Origin: an uncultured Pseudomonadales bacterium
Lineage (GTDB): Bacteria; Pseudomonadota; Gammaproteobacteria; Pseudomonadales; Azotimanducaceae
Reading direction: 5' to 3'
DNA length: 64,000 nt
Assembly (NCBI GenBank): GCA_958296165.1
Contig: OY282447.1
Coordinates: 3,757,154-3,821,153, forward strand
The notes under the pieces were generated by a model that had not been told where the DNA came from, made no database searches, and worked only from the letters and a program-made list of their open reading frames with translations. The translations under genes and the position numbers were made by a program. Shown here one piece after another: positions 16,607 to 26,621 of this stretch (position 1 is the first letter of the stretch; each line of letters opens with the position of its first letter).

Positions 16607-18189
16607 TTGGGTTGGCCAACCGCTGGGCCTAGCTGGAGATAGCGCGCCAGATAGTGATCGAAGCGCTGTTGCTCGGCGGCCTCCACCTTGGCTTGTTCGG
16701 TCAACGAGTTCGCGCTCAAGCGCTGCAATTCGGCCGCCCGCGCCTCACTCAGGGGCCGCTTGGCGAACCAGTCACTTGTTGCGGCGGACTGGCGCAGGCC
16801 GAAGCCAAAGAACGATGCATCCTGCCCGATGGCCGCCAGCACCTGTGCCGATGGCGTAAGCGCCGGCTCAAGCACTTTGCGCCGTTGCGCCTGCACTGCC
16901 GCGGTGTGGCTGTCGTCGCCTGCGACGGCATCGATCTCGCCGGCCACTTGTGCGCACAGGTCGAGCAGTTCGGCCGCCCAAGCCGCCAACGACGTCCGTG
17001 CGCCGCCGGACGTCAGGGCGAGGTCTGACGCGCGGCCTCGTTCCACCACCGCCAGCTGATTGGCCGCCAAGGTCTCGGATTCGCTCTGGCTGTCCGGCGG
17101 GCTGGCGTCGAGCAGGCAGACCAGCAGGAAGACGTCCAGGAAGCGGCAGGCAGTGGCATCGATGCCCAGCGGCAGCAGCGGATCGAGATCCATGCAGCGC
17201 ACTTCCACATACTCCACGCCCCGCTCGCGCAGGGCGTCCAAAGGCCGCTCGCCGGAACGCACTCGGCGCTTCGGGCGGACGGTGCCATAGAACTCGTTCT
17301 CGATCTGCAGCAGCGCCGTGCAGAGCTGCCGGTATTCGTCCTCTTCGTCGGTGCCGGTCGCCTTCAGGCCAATGGCTTCGTAGGCCGGATGGGGAGTGGT
17401 CAGCGCGGTGCGCATCGTCGCCGCGTACTCCGCCAAGCTGTTGTAGGAGATGTGCAGCGTGGCCTGCGCTTCGCTCTGGTAGCCCAAGCGCCCCATGCGC
17501 AGCGAAGTCGCGTGCGGCAGATAGAGGGAGTCTTCGCCAAGCCGCTCTAGACCACTCGCCCCCTGCACGAACGACCGGCACGCCGCTGGCGATGCGCCGA
17601 ACAGATAGATCAGCAGCCAGGAATAGCGGCGGAAGTTGCGAATCAGGCCGAAGTAGGCACGGGTGACGAAATCTCGCTCCGCTCTCTCGCCACGACTGGC
17701 CGCGATGGCCGGCCACAGCGTCCCGGGCACCGAGAAGTTGTAGTGGATGCCGCTGATGGCCTGCATCCGCCGCCCGTAGCGATGGCTGAGGCCGATGCGG
17801 TAGATGGTCTTCGAGCGGCCGGCGTTGGAGGTGCCGAAACGGGCGATGGGGATGTCGCGCTCAGCGCCGAGGCGGCACGGCATGCTGGCGGTCCAAAGCA
17901 TCTCGTCGCCGATGTTGGCGTATACGAAGCGGTGGATGTCGGCCAGTTCGGCCAGCGCCGCCGCAGCGCTTGCATGAACGCCGGTGATGAGCTCAAGCTG
18001 CGCTTCGCTGAAGTCCGTGGTGATGTGCGGATGCAGAAGCGGCGAACCCAGCGCCCGCGGGTGTGCGCTGTGCGCCAGATCGCCGGCCGGCGTCACGCGC
18101 AGGCTTTCCTTTTCGATGCCGCGCCGCAAGGCGCCGATTTCGCTGCGCCCGCGAATCGCCGCCAGCGCGGCTGCCAAAGTGCCGGTCAA
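16603..18189 (-). CDS. gshA: Glutamate-cysteine ligase
   Basis: This is gamma-glutamylcysteine synthetase (528 residues), which catalyses the first and rate-limiting step of glutathione synthesis from Glu, Cys and ATP in the cytosol. The N-terminal RRGIEKESLRV and TTDFSEAQLELIT segments, GIHYNFS, and a central EVRCMDLDP motif are all in place. The start is TTG 18189, three bases beyond the pckA stop; this position fits the family N-terminus and no ATG lies nearby. Weak initiation coupled to pckA is likely. It is followed by acpH with a 4-bp overlap. Confidence 0.95.
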   Translation of the reverse strand: MTGTLAAALAAIRGRSEIGALRRGIEKESLRVTPAGDLAHSAHPRALGSPLLHPHITTDFSEAQLELITGVHASAAAALAELADIHRFVYANIGDEMLWTASMPCRLGAERDIPIARFGTSNAGRSKTIYRIGLSHRYGRRMQAISGIHYNFSVPGTLWPAIAASRGERAERDFVTRAYFGLIRNFRRYSWLLIYLFGASPAACRSFVQGASGLERLGEDSLYLPHATSLRMGRLGYQSEAQATLHISYNSLAEYAATMRTALTTPHPAYEAIGLKATGTDEEDEYRQLCTALLQIENEFYGTVRPKRRVRSGERPLDALRERGVEYVEVRCMDLDPLLPLGIDATACRFLDVFLLVCLLDASPPDSQSESETLAANQLAVVERGRASDLALTSGGARTSLAAWAAELLDLCAQVAGEIDAVAGDDSHTAAVQAQRRKVLEPALTPSAQVLAAIGQDASFFGFGLRQSAATSDWFAKRPLSEARAAELQRLSANSLTEQAKVEAAEQQRFDHYLARYLQLGPAVGQPK

Positions 18190-18192
18190 CGG

Positions 18193-19791
18193 CTACAGAC
18201 GCGGGCCGGCATTGACGATCGCGTCGGCCATATCGAACTTGCGGAAGTTGTCGATGAACTTCGCCGCCAACGCATCGCGAGCGCGCTCGTAGGCGGATTC
18301 GTCCGGCCAGGTGCCGCGCGGGTCCAAGAGCTTGGGGTCGATGCCCGGCACGTGGCTTGGGATGTTGAGATTCAGGCCGTCGAGGTGGCGGGTGTCTACA
18401 TCTCGCAGCGCGCCGGACTGGATTGCATGGATGATGGTGCGCGTGGCGTCGATGTCGAAGCGCGAACCGATGCCGTAGCCGCCGCCGGTCCAGCCCGTAT
18501 TGACAAGATAGACGGCAGCGTCGAACTGCTCGATGCGCTTCATCAGCAAGTCCGCATAGACGCTGGCTGGGCGCGGAAAGAAGGCGGCGCCGAAACAGGT
18601 GGAGAAGGTTGCGGAATACGCCTCCGTGGCGCCCACCACAGTGGAGCCGACGGTTGCCGTGTAGCCAGATAGAAAGTGGTAGGCGGCGGCTTCCTTGGAG
18701 AGCAGTGCCACCGGCGGCAGCACGCCGCTGACATCGCAAGTGAGGAAGATGACGGTGTTCGGTTCGCCAGCGCGGTTTTCCGCCACCTTGGCTTCGATGT
18801 GCAAGCGCGGATAGCAGGCGCGCGTATTCTCGGTGAGGCTGGAATCGGCATAGTCCGGTTCACGGCTGTGGTCGCCGATCACGACGTTCTCGATGATCGC
18901 CCCGAAGCGGATGGCATCGAAGATCAGCGGCTCTTTTTCTCGACTGAGATCGATGCACTTGGCGTAGCAGCCGCCTTCCAAGTTGAACACCGTGCCCGGC
19001 CCCCAGCCGTGCTCGTCGTCGCCGATCAGGCGCCGCTTGGGGTCGGCGGAGAGCGTCGTCTTGCCGGTACCGGAGAGGCCGAAGAACAGCGTTACATCGT
19101 CATTGACACCGGCGTTCGCGGAGCAGTGCATCGGCAGAACGTCTTGCTCCGGGAGCAGAAAGTTCTGCACGCCGAACATGGCCTTTTTCATCTCGCCGGC
19201 GTAGCGCAGCCCGGCCAGCAACACCCGCCGGCCGGCGAAATCGATCATCACCGTGGCGTCGGAGGCCGTGCCGTCGCGGCCTGGATTGCACGACAAGAGC
19301 GGCACGTTCACCACTTCCCAGACCGGCTTGGAAAGGGGGTTGAAGGTCTCTGGCGTGATGAACAGAGTCTTGGCGAACAGCGCATGCCAGGCGAACTCGG
19401 TACACACATGCATGGCCAGATAGTGGTTCGGATCGGCGCCGACATGCAGCGCCGCGCTGAACGTCTCGCGGCTTGCGAGGTGGCGCTGCGCCCGCGCCCA
19501 CAGCGCGTCGAAGATCGCCGGTTCTATCGGCAGGTTGACGGCGCCCCAGTCGATCAGCGCCGCGGTGCTTGGCTCGTACACGATGAAGCGATCTTGGGGC
19601 GATCGCCCGGTGCGCGCGCCGGTTTCCACCGCCACCGCGCCGTTGCTGGCGAATCGACCTTCGCGCCGCTGCACGGCCAGTTCGGCCAGCGCAGCGGGGG
19701 AGAGGTCGCGCCGAATGCGGGTGTTGGAGCACGTATTGGAAATGTCGTCAGCCGTGTCGAGCAAGTTGAGATGAAGCGCCATGGCCGTCAT
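18193..19791 (-). CDS. pckA: Phosphoenolpyruvate carboxykinase (ATP)
   Basis: The enzyme (532 residues) converts oxaloacetate plus ATP to phosphoenolpyruvate and CO2, the entry step of gluconeogenesis. Diagnostic motifs are [13 protein letters not shown] near the N-terminus, the kinase loop [22 protein letters not shown], and [22 protein letters not shown] 19791 is selected (ATG 19782 is also possible); a longer open frame upstream is not part of the enzyme. gshA follows directly, suggesting a pckA-gshA-acpH transcript. Confidence 0.96.
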   Translation of the reverse strand: MTAMALHLNLLDTADDISNTCSNTRIRRDLSPAALAELAVQRREGRFASNGAVAVETGARTGRSPQDRFIVYEPSTAALIDWGAVNLPIEPAIFDALWARAQRHLASRETFSAALHVGADPNHYLAMHVCTEFAWHALFAKTLFITPETFNPLSKPVWEVVNVPLLSCNPGRDGTASDATVMIDFAGRRVLLAGLRYAGEMKKAMFGVQNFLLPEQDVLPMHCSANAGVNDDVTLFFGLSGTGKTTLSADPKRRLIGDDEHGWGPGTVFNLEGGCYAKCIDLSREKEPLIFDAIRFGAIIENVVIGDHSREPDYADSSLTENTRACYPRLHIEAKVAENRAGEPNTVIFLTCDVSGVLPPVALLSKEAAAYHFLSGYTATVGSTVVGATEAYSATFSTCFGAAFFPRPASVYADLLMKRIEQFDAAVYLVNTGWTGGGYGIGSRFDIDATRTIIHAIQSGALRDVDTRHLDGLNLNIPSHVPGIDPKLLDPRGTWPDESAYERARDALAAKFIDNFRKFDMADAIVNAGPRL

Positions 19792-19890
19792 TCGTCCCTG
19801 AATGGCACGAGTGTACACGAACCGACGCCACCTTCTCACCGGCTCGTGGCGTTCGTTGACCAAGATGGGAGGCCGGCGTAGGGTGCCGGA

Positions 19891-21540
19891 ATGCACAAAC
19901 GCAAGCTGCCCACCGGCATCCAGACCTTCCGCAAGGTCCGTGAGGAAGGCTGCTACTACGTGGACAAGACGGCCTATGTCCACCGCTTGGTCGCGCAAGG
20001 CACGCACTACTTCCTGTCGCGCCCGCGGCGGTTCGGCAAGAGCCTGTTCGTGGACACGATCAAGGAGTTGTTCGAGGGCAGCGAGGCGCTGTTCCGGGGC
20101 TTGTGCGTTCACGATCGATGGGATTGGTCGGCACGCCATCCCGTAGTGCGGCTTGACTTCAGCAGCGGCGACTATCTGGATCCAGACTGGCAAGCCGAGG
20201 ACCTGATTCCGCAGATCGCCCGCATGGAACGGGCCGGCGGCGTGACGCCCGCCAACGCGAGCGCGAGGGCGCGCTTGCGGCATCTCGTAACCGAACTGCA
20301 CGAACGCACCGGCCAGCGAGTCGCGTTGCTGGTGGATGAGTACGACAAGCCGATCCTCGACGCCATCGGTTCGCCGCAAGCAGCCGATGCCAGCCGACGC
20401 GTACTGCGAAGCCTGTATTCGGTCGTCAAGCAGTGCGACGCGCACATCAAGTTCAGTTTCTTCGCAGGCGTTACCAAGTTCAGCAAAGTCAGCCTGTTTT
20501 CAGACCTGAACAACCTAACGGACATCACCTTTGATCCATGCTACGCCGCCATCTGCGGCTACACGGACGAAGACCTGGACACGGTTTTCGCGGCCGAACT
20601 AGACGGCCTGGACCGGCAGGCGATTCGCGACTGGTACGACGGCTATCACTGGCTCGGCGAGGCCAACGTCTACAACCCTTGGTCCATGTTGCTGCTGTTC
20701 CAGACCCGCCAGTTCAAGGCGCACTGGTTCGAGACCAGCACGCCGACGTTCCTCGTGCAGACGCTGGCGGAGCGGCGCGTTGGCGGACCGGCGCTGGAGT
20801 GGGAGTACGCCACCGAGGAACTGCTCTCGGCGTTCGAGATAGAGGATGTCTCTACCGAGGCGCTGCTGTTCCAGACAGGCTACCTTACGATCGTCGACGA
20901 GAAGCGCGACGAGATGGGCGGGCGCTACCGGCTGGGGTGTCCCAATCGGGAAGTGCGGCAAAGCCTCAACGCCAGCCTGCTGCGCGCCATGTCGCCGGAC
21001 GGCGCGAATCGAGATCGGGAGCGGGAGCGGCTGCGCGACCTGCTGGAGCAGGACGACCTCGATGGCGTGGAGGCGCTCTTCCGCGCCTTCTTCGCCGGCA
21101 TTCCACACGAGTGGCACACGCGCAACAACATCGCCCGCTTCGAGGGGTACTACGCGAGCGTCTTCTATTCGCACTTCGCCGGCGCCGGGCTGAACGTAGC
21201 GGTGGAGGAAAGCGCCAACCGCGGCCGCCTTGACATGGCCGTGCGCTTCAAGGGCCGAATCTACGTGTTCGAGTTCAAGATGGTGGCGCGGCACGGCGAC
21301 GGCTCGGCCATGCGCCAGATCAAGGAGATGCGTTACGCGGACAAGCACAGGCGAGCGGGCGAGTCGGTGCGCCTAGTGGGCGTGGAGTTCAGCGAGGAGG
21401 AGCGCAACATCGTCCGATTCGACGTGGATTTCGCGGGCCCCAAGCCGTCCTTTATAAGGTTCTTGCTGGATTCGCCGCTGGCGGGCGTTGACCTAGACTT
21501 GAAACGCGACCGCTCTCCCGCTCGTCGCGTGCAGCTATGA
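19891..21540 (+). CDS. AAA-ATPase-like / PD-(D/E)XK nuclease protein (DUF1703 type)
   Basis: This 549-residue protein combines an N-terminal AAA-ATPase-like domain with a C-terminal PD-(D/E)XK nuclease-like domain. The start [23 protein letters not shown] and the P-loop region [14 protein letters not shown] (about 44-57) define the first; [10 protein letters not shown] is the Walker B segment. Near the C-terminus, [20 protein letters not shown] shows the D-ExK nuclease pattern. The family is common in Bacteroides and symbionts and often expands; its function is uncertain, possibly defence or selfish. It interrupts the otherwise conserved pckA-hslR-yrfG block, suggesting an acquired gene. Confidence 0.88.
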   Translation: MHKRKLPTGIQTFRKVREEGCYYVDKTAYVHRLVAQGTHYFLSRPRRFGKSLFVDTIKELFEGSEALFRGLCVHDRWDWSARHPVVRLDFSSGDYLDPDWQAEDLIPQIARMERAGGVTPANASARARLRHLVTELHERTGQRVALLVDEYDKPILDAIGSPQAADASRRVLRSLYSVVKQCDAHIKFSFFAGVTKFSKVSLFSDLNNLTDITFDPCYAAICGYTDEDLDTVFAAELDGLDRQAIRDWYDGYHWLGEANVYNPWSMLLLFQTRQFKAHWFETSTPTFLVQTLAERRVGGPALEWEYATEELLSAFEIEDVSTEALLFQTGYLTIVDEKRDEMGGRYRLGCPNREVRQSLNASLLRAMSPDGANRDRERERLRDLLEQDDLDGVEALFRAFFAGIPHEWHTRNNIARFEGYYASVFYSHFAGAGLNVAVEESANRGRLDMAVRFKGRIYVFEFKMVARHGDGSAMRQIKEMRYADKHRRAGESVRLVGVEFSEEERNIVRFDVDFAGPKPSFIRFLLDSPLAGVDLDLKRDRSPARRVQL

Positions 21541-21608
21541 GCTTTCTCGTCGACAACACCGATCTCGACTTGGTGAATCCGTGGAACGAGTAGCCGTTCC
21601 CCCATAAC

Positions 21609-22000
<392 letters not shown>

Positions 22001-22004
<4 letters not shown>

Positions 22005-22657
22005 GGCATGATCTCGGCGAAATCGTAGACTGCCTCGAATGGCAGATCGGTGCGCGCGGCACCAGTCGAATCCGGCTGCGCGATGCACAGCAGATGGCCT
22101 ATGCCAGCCCGTTGTGCGGCGGCCAGCACGACGTCGTTGTCGTCAATAAGCAATGTGCGTGCGGGTTGATACCCGCCGGACAGGCGTTGCGCCAACTGCT
22201 GCCAATAGCGAGCATCTTCCTTGGGCGCACCGAGTTCGTGGGAGCTGTAGCAGGCGTCCAGACAATCCAACAGCCCAATTGCCGCGTGTTTCACGGCGAC
22301 GCTGCGCGGGTGCGCGTTGGTGGCGAGCACAAGGCGTTTGCCGGCGGCGCGCACCGCCGCGGCGAATGCCGGCGCTGCGGGGCGGTAGCGGATGAGCGTG
22401 CTCAGTTCCGTATGGATGGCGTCGATGTCCAGCCCCGTCCTGCGCGTCCAGTAGTCCAAGTCGTAGAAATCCAGGGTCGCCTTGCTGGCGAGCATGTCGC
22501 GGTAGAGGAGCTCGACGGCGCGTGGGCTATCCATTTGCTCGCGCTCGGCGTAGCGCTCCGGCACCACGACGTTCCACAGGTGGTTGTCGAAATGCAGGTC
22601 GATCAAGGTGCCGTCCATGTCGAGCAGCACGGTGTCGATCTCGGCCCAAGGCGGCAT
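22001..22657 (-). CDS. yrfG: HAD-family nucleotidase (GMP/IMP 5'-nucleotidase YrfG-like)
   Basis: This is a 218-residue haloacid-dehalogenase hydrolase. Motif I is LLDMDGTLID (about 11-20), motif II is VLATNAH, and motif IV is TLLIDDNDVVLAAA. It is expected to dephosphorylate purine nucleotides in the cytosol. The overlap with hslR and nearby cysQ and pckA match the gammaproteobacterial yrfG neighbourhood. The nudE gene usually seen beside it is missing; a hypothetical gene begins on the opposite strand instead. Confidence 0.9.
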
Positions 22658-22710
22658 GCGTCTATGCTAACGCGATAGGCACCATGCCATTCGGCATAGA
22701 GGTGACGGTG

Positions 22711-24585
22711 ATGAAGAAAATCGCTCTTATGGCCGCAGTACTGCTGATCTTCGTACTCGCTGGCATTCTGCTCGCACCAAAAGCGTCGCGCGAGAACGAG
22801 CACGCCGCGCTACGAAGCGAACGCTTGGACGAGCGCTCGGTGCCGCCGGCAGCCCAGGAAGCTTCGGCTCAAACCGACGACGGTTCTTTGCAGGACTGTC
22901 TTGCAGCTCTGGCCGCGCCGGAGGGGAGCAGGGCGCTGATGCTCCAGCAAAGGCGGTTGCGCATCGAGAGCTTCATCAACAGCCAGGGCAACCCACTTGA
23001 ACGGGAACTTGCCGTCGACATCAGCGGGATTCGGCGCACGAGCAATGCGTTACTCGAGAATGGCCTGCCGGCAAGCCTGTTCTGGACGTACAGCGCGCCC
23101 AGTCCGCCTGACGAGCGCCGGCTGTCGGCAGGCGAACGGCGGCGTCTAGAGGATCTGCTCCGAGCTGAGGGGATCGATGGATTGATCGCGCTGGGCGACG
23201 CTTCCATCTTCCAAGCCCGCTGGGACGACACCACCTTGGCTGGCCACCTGATCCGGGAGCACGGCGAGGCGCTGTATGCCGCCTTGCCAGCGCTAGGCGA
23301 CCGGCTTCCCATCCGGCTGCACGAACTGGCCATCGCCATTGAGGAAGGCGCCGTGCATGACGACTTTCTGGCGCTTCTCGATGCGAGCGCGATCGACCCT
23401 AGGGCGACCTGGCTGAACGGCGCCAATCTCGCCAAAGTGTCGGCAATCCACACGCGACCTGAACTTCTCCGCGTCTTGATATCGCACGGGGTAGATCCGA
23501 AGGCGAAGCCGCTGTGGGGACGCCGATCTGTGCTCGACGACATCGCGTTAATGTCTAAGCCACAAAGCGAGAGAGCGTTCGCCGACGTAGTGCGGCAGCT
23601 CGTTGAGGCCGGCGACCAACCCTACCTGCCTAGCACTTTGTCCACTCTGCAACATTGGCTGCCTGACGAGTCGATGCCGCCGCTGCATCCAGATGCCGCC
23701 GCTGCATTACGCGCTCCGTCGCTGACGGCAGCGGCCGAGACCATCGCTGCGATAGACGCCGAGTGGACGGTCAAGGCAGATGCAGCGGCGCGCTTAGAGG
23801 AGCGCTGCAAAGAGCTGATCGCAATAGCTGATCCTGGCACCGATGCCTTCCATCGCACCAGCTTTGCGGCAAAGCGACGCCATCAGGAAGCGTTGCAGAA
23901 GCACAAGGAACGCTGGCTGGAGGAACTTGGCCGCGCCGCCGAAGACGACGCGCACAGCACGGATGAGATTCCCGCCTATTTAGAGCGTGCCAAGCAGCAG
24001 CTGATCGACTTGGTCGCCGACGGCAAGTGGGATGAAGCCATCGCCATCGCGGACCACATCGGAGAAAACGCCCACTTGGCATTGCTGTACGTTGCGTTGG
24101 GCGCCGATGCGCCGCTCGAAGTCCTTCTGGAGTTGATACATCGCAACGGCGGCGTGCTCCCGAAGGAAGCCTCTTCGCATCTCATGCGAAGCCCGCGCCA
24201 AGACTTGCCGGCAATCGCAGACGCACTCGAACCTTTCGGCTTGGACGTCCACTACGTTGATGCAGAAGGTCAGAACGCATTCCACATCCTTGCCCGAGCG
24301 GACTTCGAGAAGGAAAGCACATGGCGGTTCGCCGAATATCTGGCAGGTCGCTCGGTGCCGGCTAAACCGAGCACGTTGGGGTTGGACCCGCTGGACAATG
24401 TGCTGATGGATCTGGCCGAGCATCCGCGACTGCGGCGAGGCCGGATCCGCTTCGTGCGCTTCTTAATCGATCATGGAGCGCCGGTGCAGTTGAGCCACTT
24501 GCAGCTCGCACAGTTGATCGCGCTCGCCGACGAGGACGTCTTCCGCCAATTGCTGAGCGTCGTGCCAGAGTTGGCCTCCTCATAG
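22711..24585 (+). CDS. Membrane-anchored helical-repeat protein of unknown function
   Basis: The 624-residue protein begins MKKIALMAAVLLIFVLAGILLAP, a signal peptide or N-terminal anchor, so the rest should face the periplasm. Several stretches resemble ankyrin-type helix pairs (for example RPELLRVLISHGVDPKAKP near residue 250 and VRFLIDHGAPVQLS near the end), while the centre is rich in Ala, Glu and Asp helices. No catalytic motif is visible. ATG 22711 is chosen because the hydrophobic segment begins there. The gene lies between yrfG (divergent) and cysQ. It may be a periplasmic binding scaffold; the function is unknown. Confidence 0.8.
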   Translation: MKKIALMAAVLLIFVLAGILLAPKASRENEHAALRSERLDERSVPPAAQEASAQTDDGSLQDCLAALAAPEGSRALMLQQRRLRIESFINSQGNPLERELAVDISGIRRTSNALLENGLPASLFWTYSAPSPPDERRLSAGERRRLEDLLRAEGIDGLIALGDASIFQARWDDTTLAGHLIREHGEALYAALPALGDRLPIRLHELAIAIEEGAVHDDFLALLDASAIDPRATWLNGANLAKVSAIHTRPELLRVLISHGVDPKAKPLWGRRSVLDDIALMSKPQSERAFADVVRQLVEAGDQPYLPSTLSTLQHWLPDESMPPLHPDAAAALRAPSLTAAAETIAAIDAEWTVKADAAARLEERCKELIAIADPGTDAFHRTSFAAKRRHQEALQKHKERWLEELGRAAEDDAHSTDEIPAYLERAKQQLIDLVADGKWDEAIAIADHIGENAHLALLYVALGADAPLEVLLELIHRNGGVLPKEASSHLMRSPRQDLPAIADALEPFGLDVHYVDAEGQNAFHILARADFEKESTWRFAEYLAGRSVPAKPSTLGLDPLDNVLMDLAEHPRLRRGRIRFVRFLIDHGAPVQLSHLQLAQLIALADEDVFRQLLSVVPELASS

Positions 24586-24646
24586 CGGAACTGACGGAAC
24601 TGCGGTTTGGTTGTTTCATGCAGCCAAAGAACCCTATGCTGCGGGC

Positions 24647-25453
24647 ATGATCGAAGCTCTCACGCACATCGTCCGCAACGCTGGAAGCGCCATCCTCGAA
24701 ATCTACAACGGCGACTTCAAGGTGCAGTCGAAGGCCGACGCCACACCCCTCACCGCAGCGGATCTGCGCGCTCACAGCATCATCGTGGACGCGCTGCGAG
24801 AACTCGCAGCCGACACGCCGGTGCTCTCCGAGGAGGCCGAGCCGCCGCCGTTCGCCGAGCGCCGGCGTTGGCGCCGCTACTGGCTGGTGGACCCGCTCGA
24901 CGGCACCAAGGAGTTCGTCAGCCGAAACGGCGAGTTCACCGTGAACGTCGCCCTGATCGAGGACGGTGTGCCCACGGTCGGCGTGGTCGGCGTGCCGGTT
25001 GCGGATGTCGTCTACGTGGGCGATCGCCGGGGTGGGCGCGCGAGTACAGCGTATCGCCTGGACGCGCACGGGCGAACGCCGCTGCGTACGCGCCCCATGC
25101 GCTCACAAGCCGTCACGGTCGTGGCCAGCAGGCGGCACGGCGGCGACCGTTTGGCGCGTTGTCTGAACGCGCTAGGAGAGCGCTTCGACGTGTCGCGCAA
25201 GCTGGTAGGCAGTTCGCTGAAGCTGTGCATCCTCGCGGCCGGCGAAGCGGATCTGTACCCCCGTCTAGGGCCGACTTCGGAGTGGGACATCGCCGCCGCC
25301 CATGCCGTGCTTGCCGCCGCCGGCGGTGCGGTGATGCAGCTAGACGGCGCGCCTCTCGTCTATAACGCCAAAGAGTCGTTGCTGAACCCGGATTTCGTGG
25401 CGGTCGCGGACCGTAGCTACCCTTGGCCTGCGGAACTGCGGCGCGGCATGTAA
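24647..25453 (+). CDS. cysQ: 3'(2'),5'-bisphosphate nucleotidase CysQ
   Basis: This 268-residue inositol-monophosphatase-family enzyme should remove the 3'-phosphate from PAP formed during sulfate assimilation. The metal site motifs are SEEAE (about 61-65), DPLDGTKEF (about 83-91) and the C-terminal WDIAAAHAVLAAAGG. ATG 24647 is preferred to the ATG at 24611, which adds a non-conserved stretch. Its neighbours, hslR and yrfG, match known gammaproteobacterial gene order. Confidence 0.94.
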   Translation: MIEALTHIVRNAGSAILEIYNGDFKVQSKADATPLTAADLRAHSIIVDALRELAADTPVLSEEAEPPPFAERRRWRRYWLVDPLDGTKEFVSRNGEFTVNVALIEDGVPTVGVVGVPVADVVYVGDRRGGRASTAYRLDAHGRTPLRTRPMRSQAVTVVASRRHGGDRLARCLNALGERFDVSRKLVGSSLKLCILAAGEADLYPRLGPTSEWDIAAAHAVLAAAGGAVMQLDGAPLVYNAKESLLNPDFVAVADRSYPWPAELRRGM

Positions 25454-25457
25454 CGCC

Positions 25458-26120
25458 TCAACGCTGCGCCGAGGCATCTTCCCCCGGCGCGTTCGGCGCG
25501 TTTAGGCGCCAGCGCTCGTGGAACTCGCCGGTGGTATTGACGTGCGGATAGGGTTCGTCCGGCACCGCCGCATCGAGCGCGTCGCAAAGCGGTCGCCAGC
25601 CGTCCTTCGGGTCGAACACGATCAGTCGATCTGCCGGCACGTCCCGATGCACGCGCGCGATGTTCGCCTCGTAGACGGCGATGGCGTTGGCTTTGTCGTC
25701 CAGATCGCCGCCGAACGTGCCTTCGACGATGATCTCGTGCGCCATCCGCAGCCGCTCGCGGCGCGTGGAATCCGGCGAACGCAAGCCGTCCTGCATGGAT
25801 CGGAAGATCGTATTCGCTGCGCTTGTGTACCAGCGCTCGGCGTCGCGCACGGTGAGCAGCACCTTCGCGTGCGGATAGAATTCCATCAGGCGCGGCCAGA
25901 ACGCCGCCGCTGGCCAATCCACCGCCGCCGCGTAGCCTTCGAACATCCGCTCCCACGGATCGTCGCCACGCCACGCATCGAGCCACAGCTCGGCGTGGCG
26001 GGGATGCCCCATCACCTCCGCCATGTGGTAGCACTTCGAGAAGCCGAGCCGTTCCAGCGCCAGCTTCAGCGACAGCGTGCCGGTCCGCCCGAAACCGGCG
26101 CCGATGATTTGGAGTGCCAT
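25458..26120 (-). CDS. Sulfotransferase-family protein (P-loop, Sulfotransfer_4-like)
   Basis: This 220-residue protein has the PAPS-binding P-loop IIGAGFGRTGTLSLKLAL at its N-terminus, then LERLGFSKCYHM and an LLTVRDAERWY segment corresponding to the 3'-phosphate-binding region. Proteins of this type transfer sulfate to alcohol groups of small molecules, or act as uncharacterised homologues. ATG 26120 is directly before the P-loop; the longer open frames on this strand are non-coding. It is divergent from the DUF35/thiolase pair. Confidence 0.85.
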   Translation of the reverse strand: MALQIIGAGFGRTGTLSLKLALERLGFSKCYHMAEVMGHPRHAELWLDAWRGDDPWERMFEGYAAAVDWPAAAFWPRLMEFYPHAKVLLTVRDAERWYTSAANTIFRSMQDGLRSPDSTRRERLRMAHEIIVEGTFGGDLDDKANAIAVYEANIARVHRDVPADRLIVFDPKDGWRPLCDALDAAVPDEPYPHVNTTGEFHERWRLNAPNAPGEDASAQR

Positions 26121-26196
26121 GAACGTCTGCCTGATCGTGAGCCGCAAGAGCGGCTTCGACTATACTGCGTCTTCTCCCCTGGCCAAGAGGAACGCA

Positions 26197-26607
26197 ATGG
26201 CGAATACTGCCAAGAGGCCGCGGCCCTTGCCGCAACCAACGCCGGAGACGCAGCACTTCTGGGATGGCACCAAGCACGGCGAGCTGCGTCTGCAACGCTG
26301 TGTGGATTGCAGCCACGTCTATTTCCCGCCCCGGCCGCTGTGCCCGGAGTGCAGCTCGCGCAACGTCGAAGTCTTTGCCGCCAGCGGCAAAGGCAAACTC
26401 TTGAGCTACGTGATCAACCACCGCCCGCATCCCTCGTTCGACTCTCCGTATGCCATCGCGCTCGTCCAACTCGACGAAGGTCCCACGCTGATGAGCAACA
26501 TCGTGGATTGCGAACAAACGCCGCAAGCGCTGCTGCTGGATATGCCGCTGACGGTGAAGTTCGAGGACCACGGCGAGGTCGCCGTGCCGTTGTTTCGGCC
26601 CGCCTGA
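26197..26607 (+). CDS. DUF35 OB-fold, zinc-ribbon acyl-CoA-binding protein (second copy)
   Basis: The 136-residue protein has a proline-rich N-terminus, the zinc ligands CVDC and CPEC at about 34-37 and 48-51, and an OB fold (KLLSYVINHR, FDSPYAIALVQLDEGP). It is a relative, not a duplicate, of the protein at 4322-4738. A thiolase gene starts 14 bases downstream, so the two almost certainly work together on an acyl-CoA substrate. ATG 26197 is selected by fit to the family; an upstream start would overlap the sulfotransferase. Confidence 0.87.
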   Translation: MANTAKRPRPLPQPTPETQHFWDGTKHGELRLQRCVDCSHVYFPPRPLCPECSSRNVEVFAASGKGKLLSYVINHRPHPSFDSPYAIALVQLDEGPTLMSNIVDCEQTPQALLLDMPLTVKFEDHGEVAVPLFRPA

Positions 26608-26621
26608 GGAGACTTGAAGCC

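Noticed and set aside
18193-20445. 750-codon version of pckA
   Set aside because: The first 218 codons are antisense to the AAA-ATPase-like gene; the conserved enzyme begins at 19791.
25417-26571. 384-codon minus-strand ORF
   Set aside because: It overlaps the sulfotransferase and DUF35 genes in another frame and is Arg/His/Ala-rich, typical of an antisense shadow.
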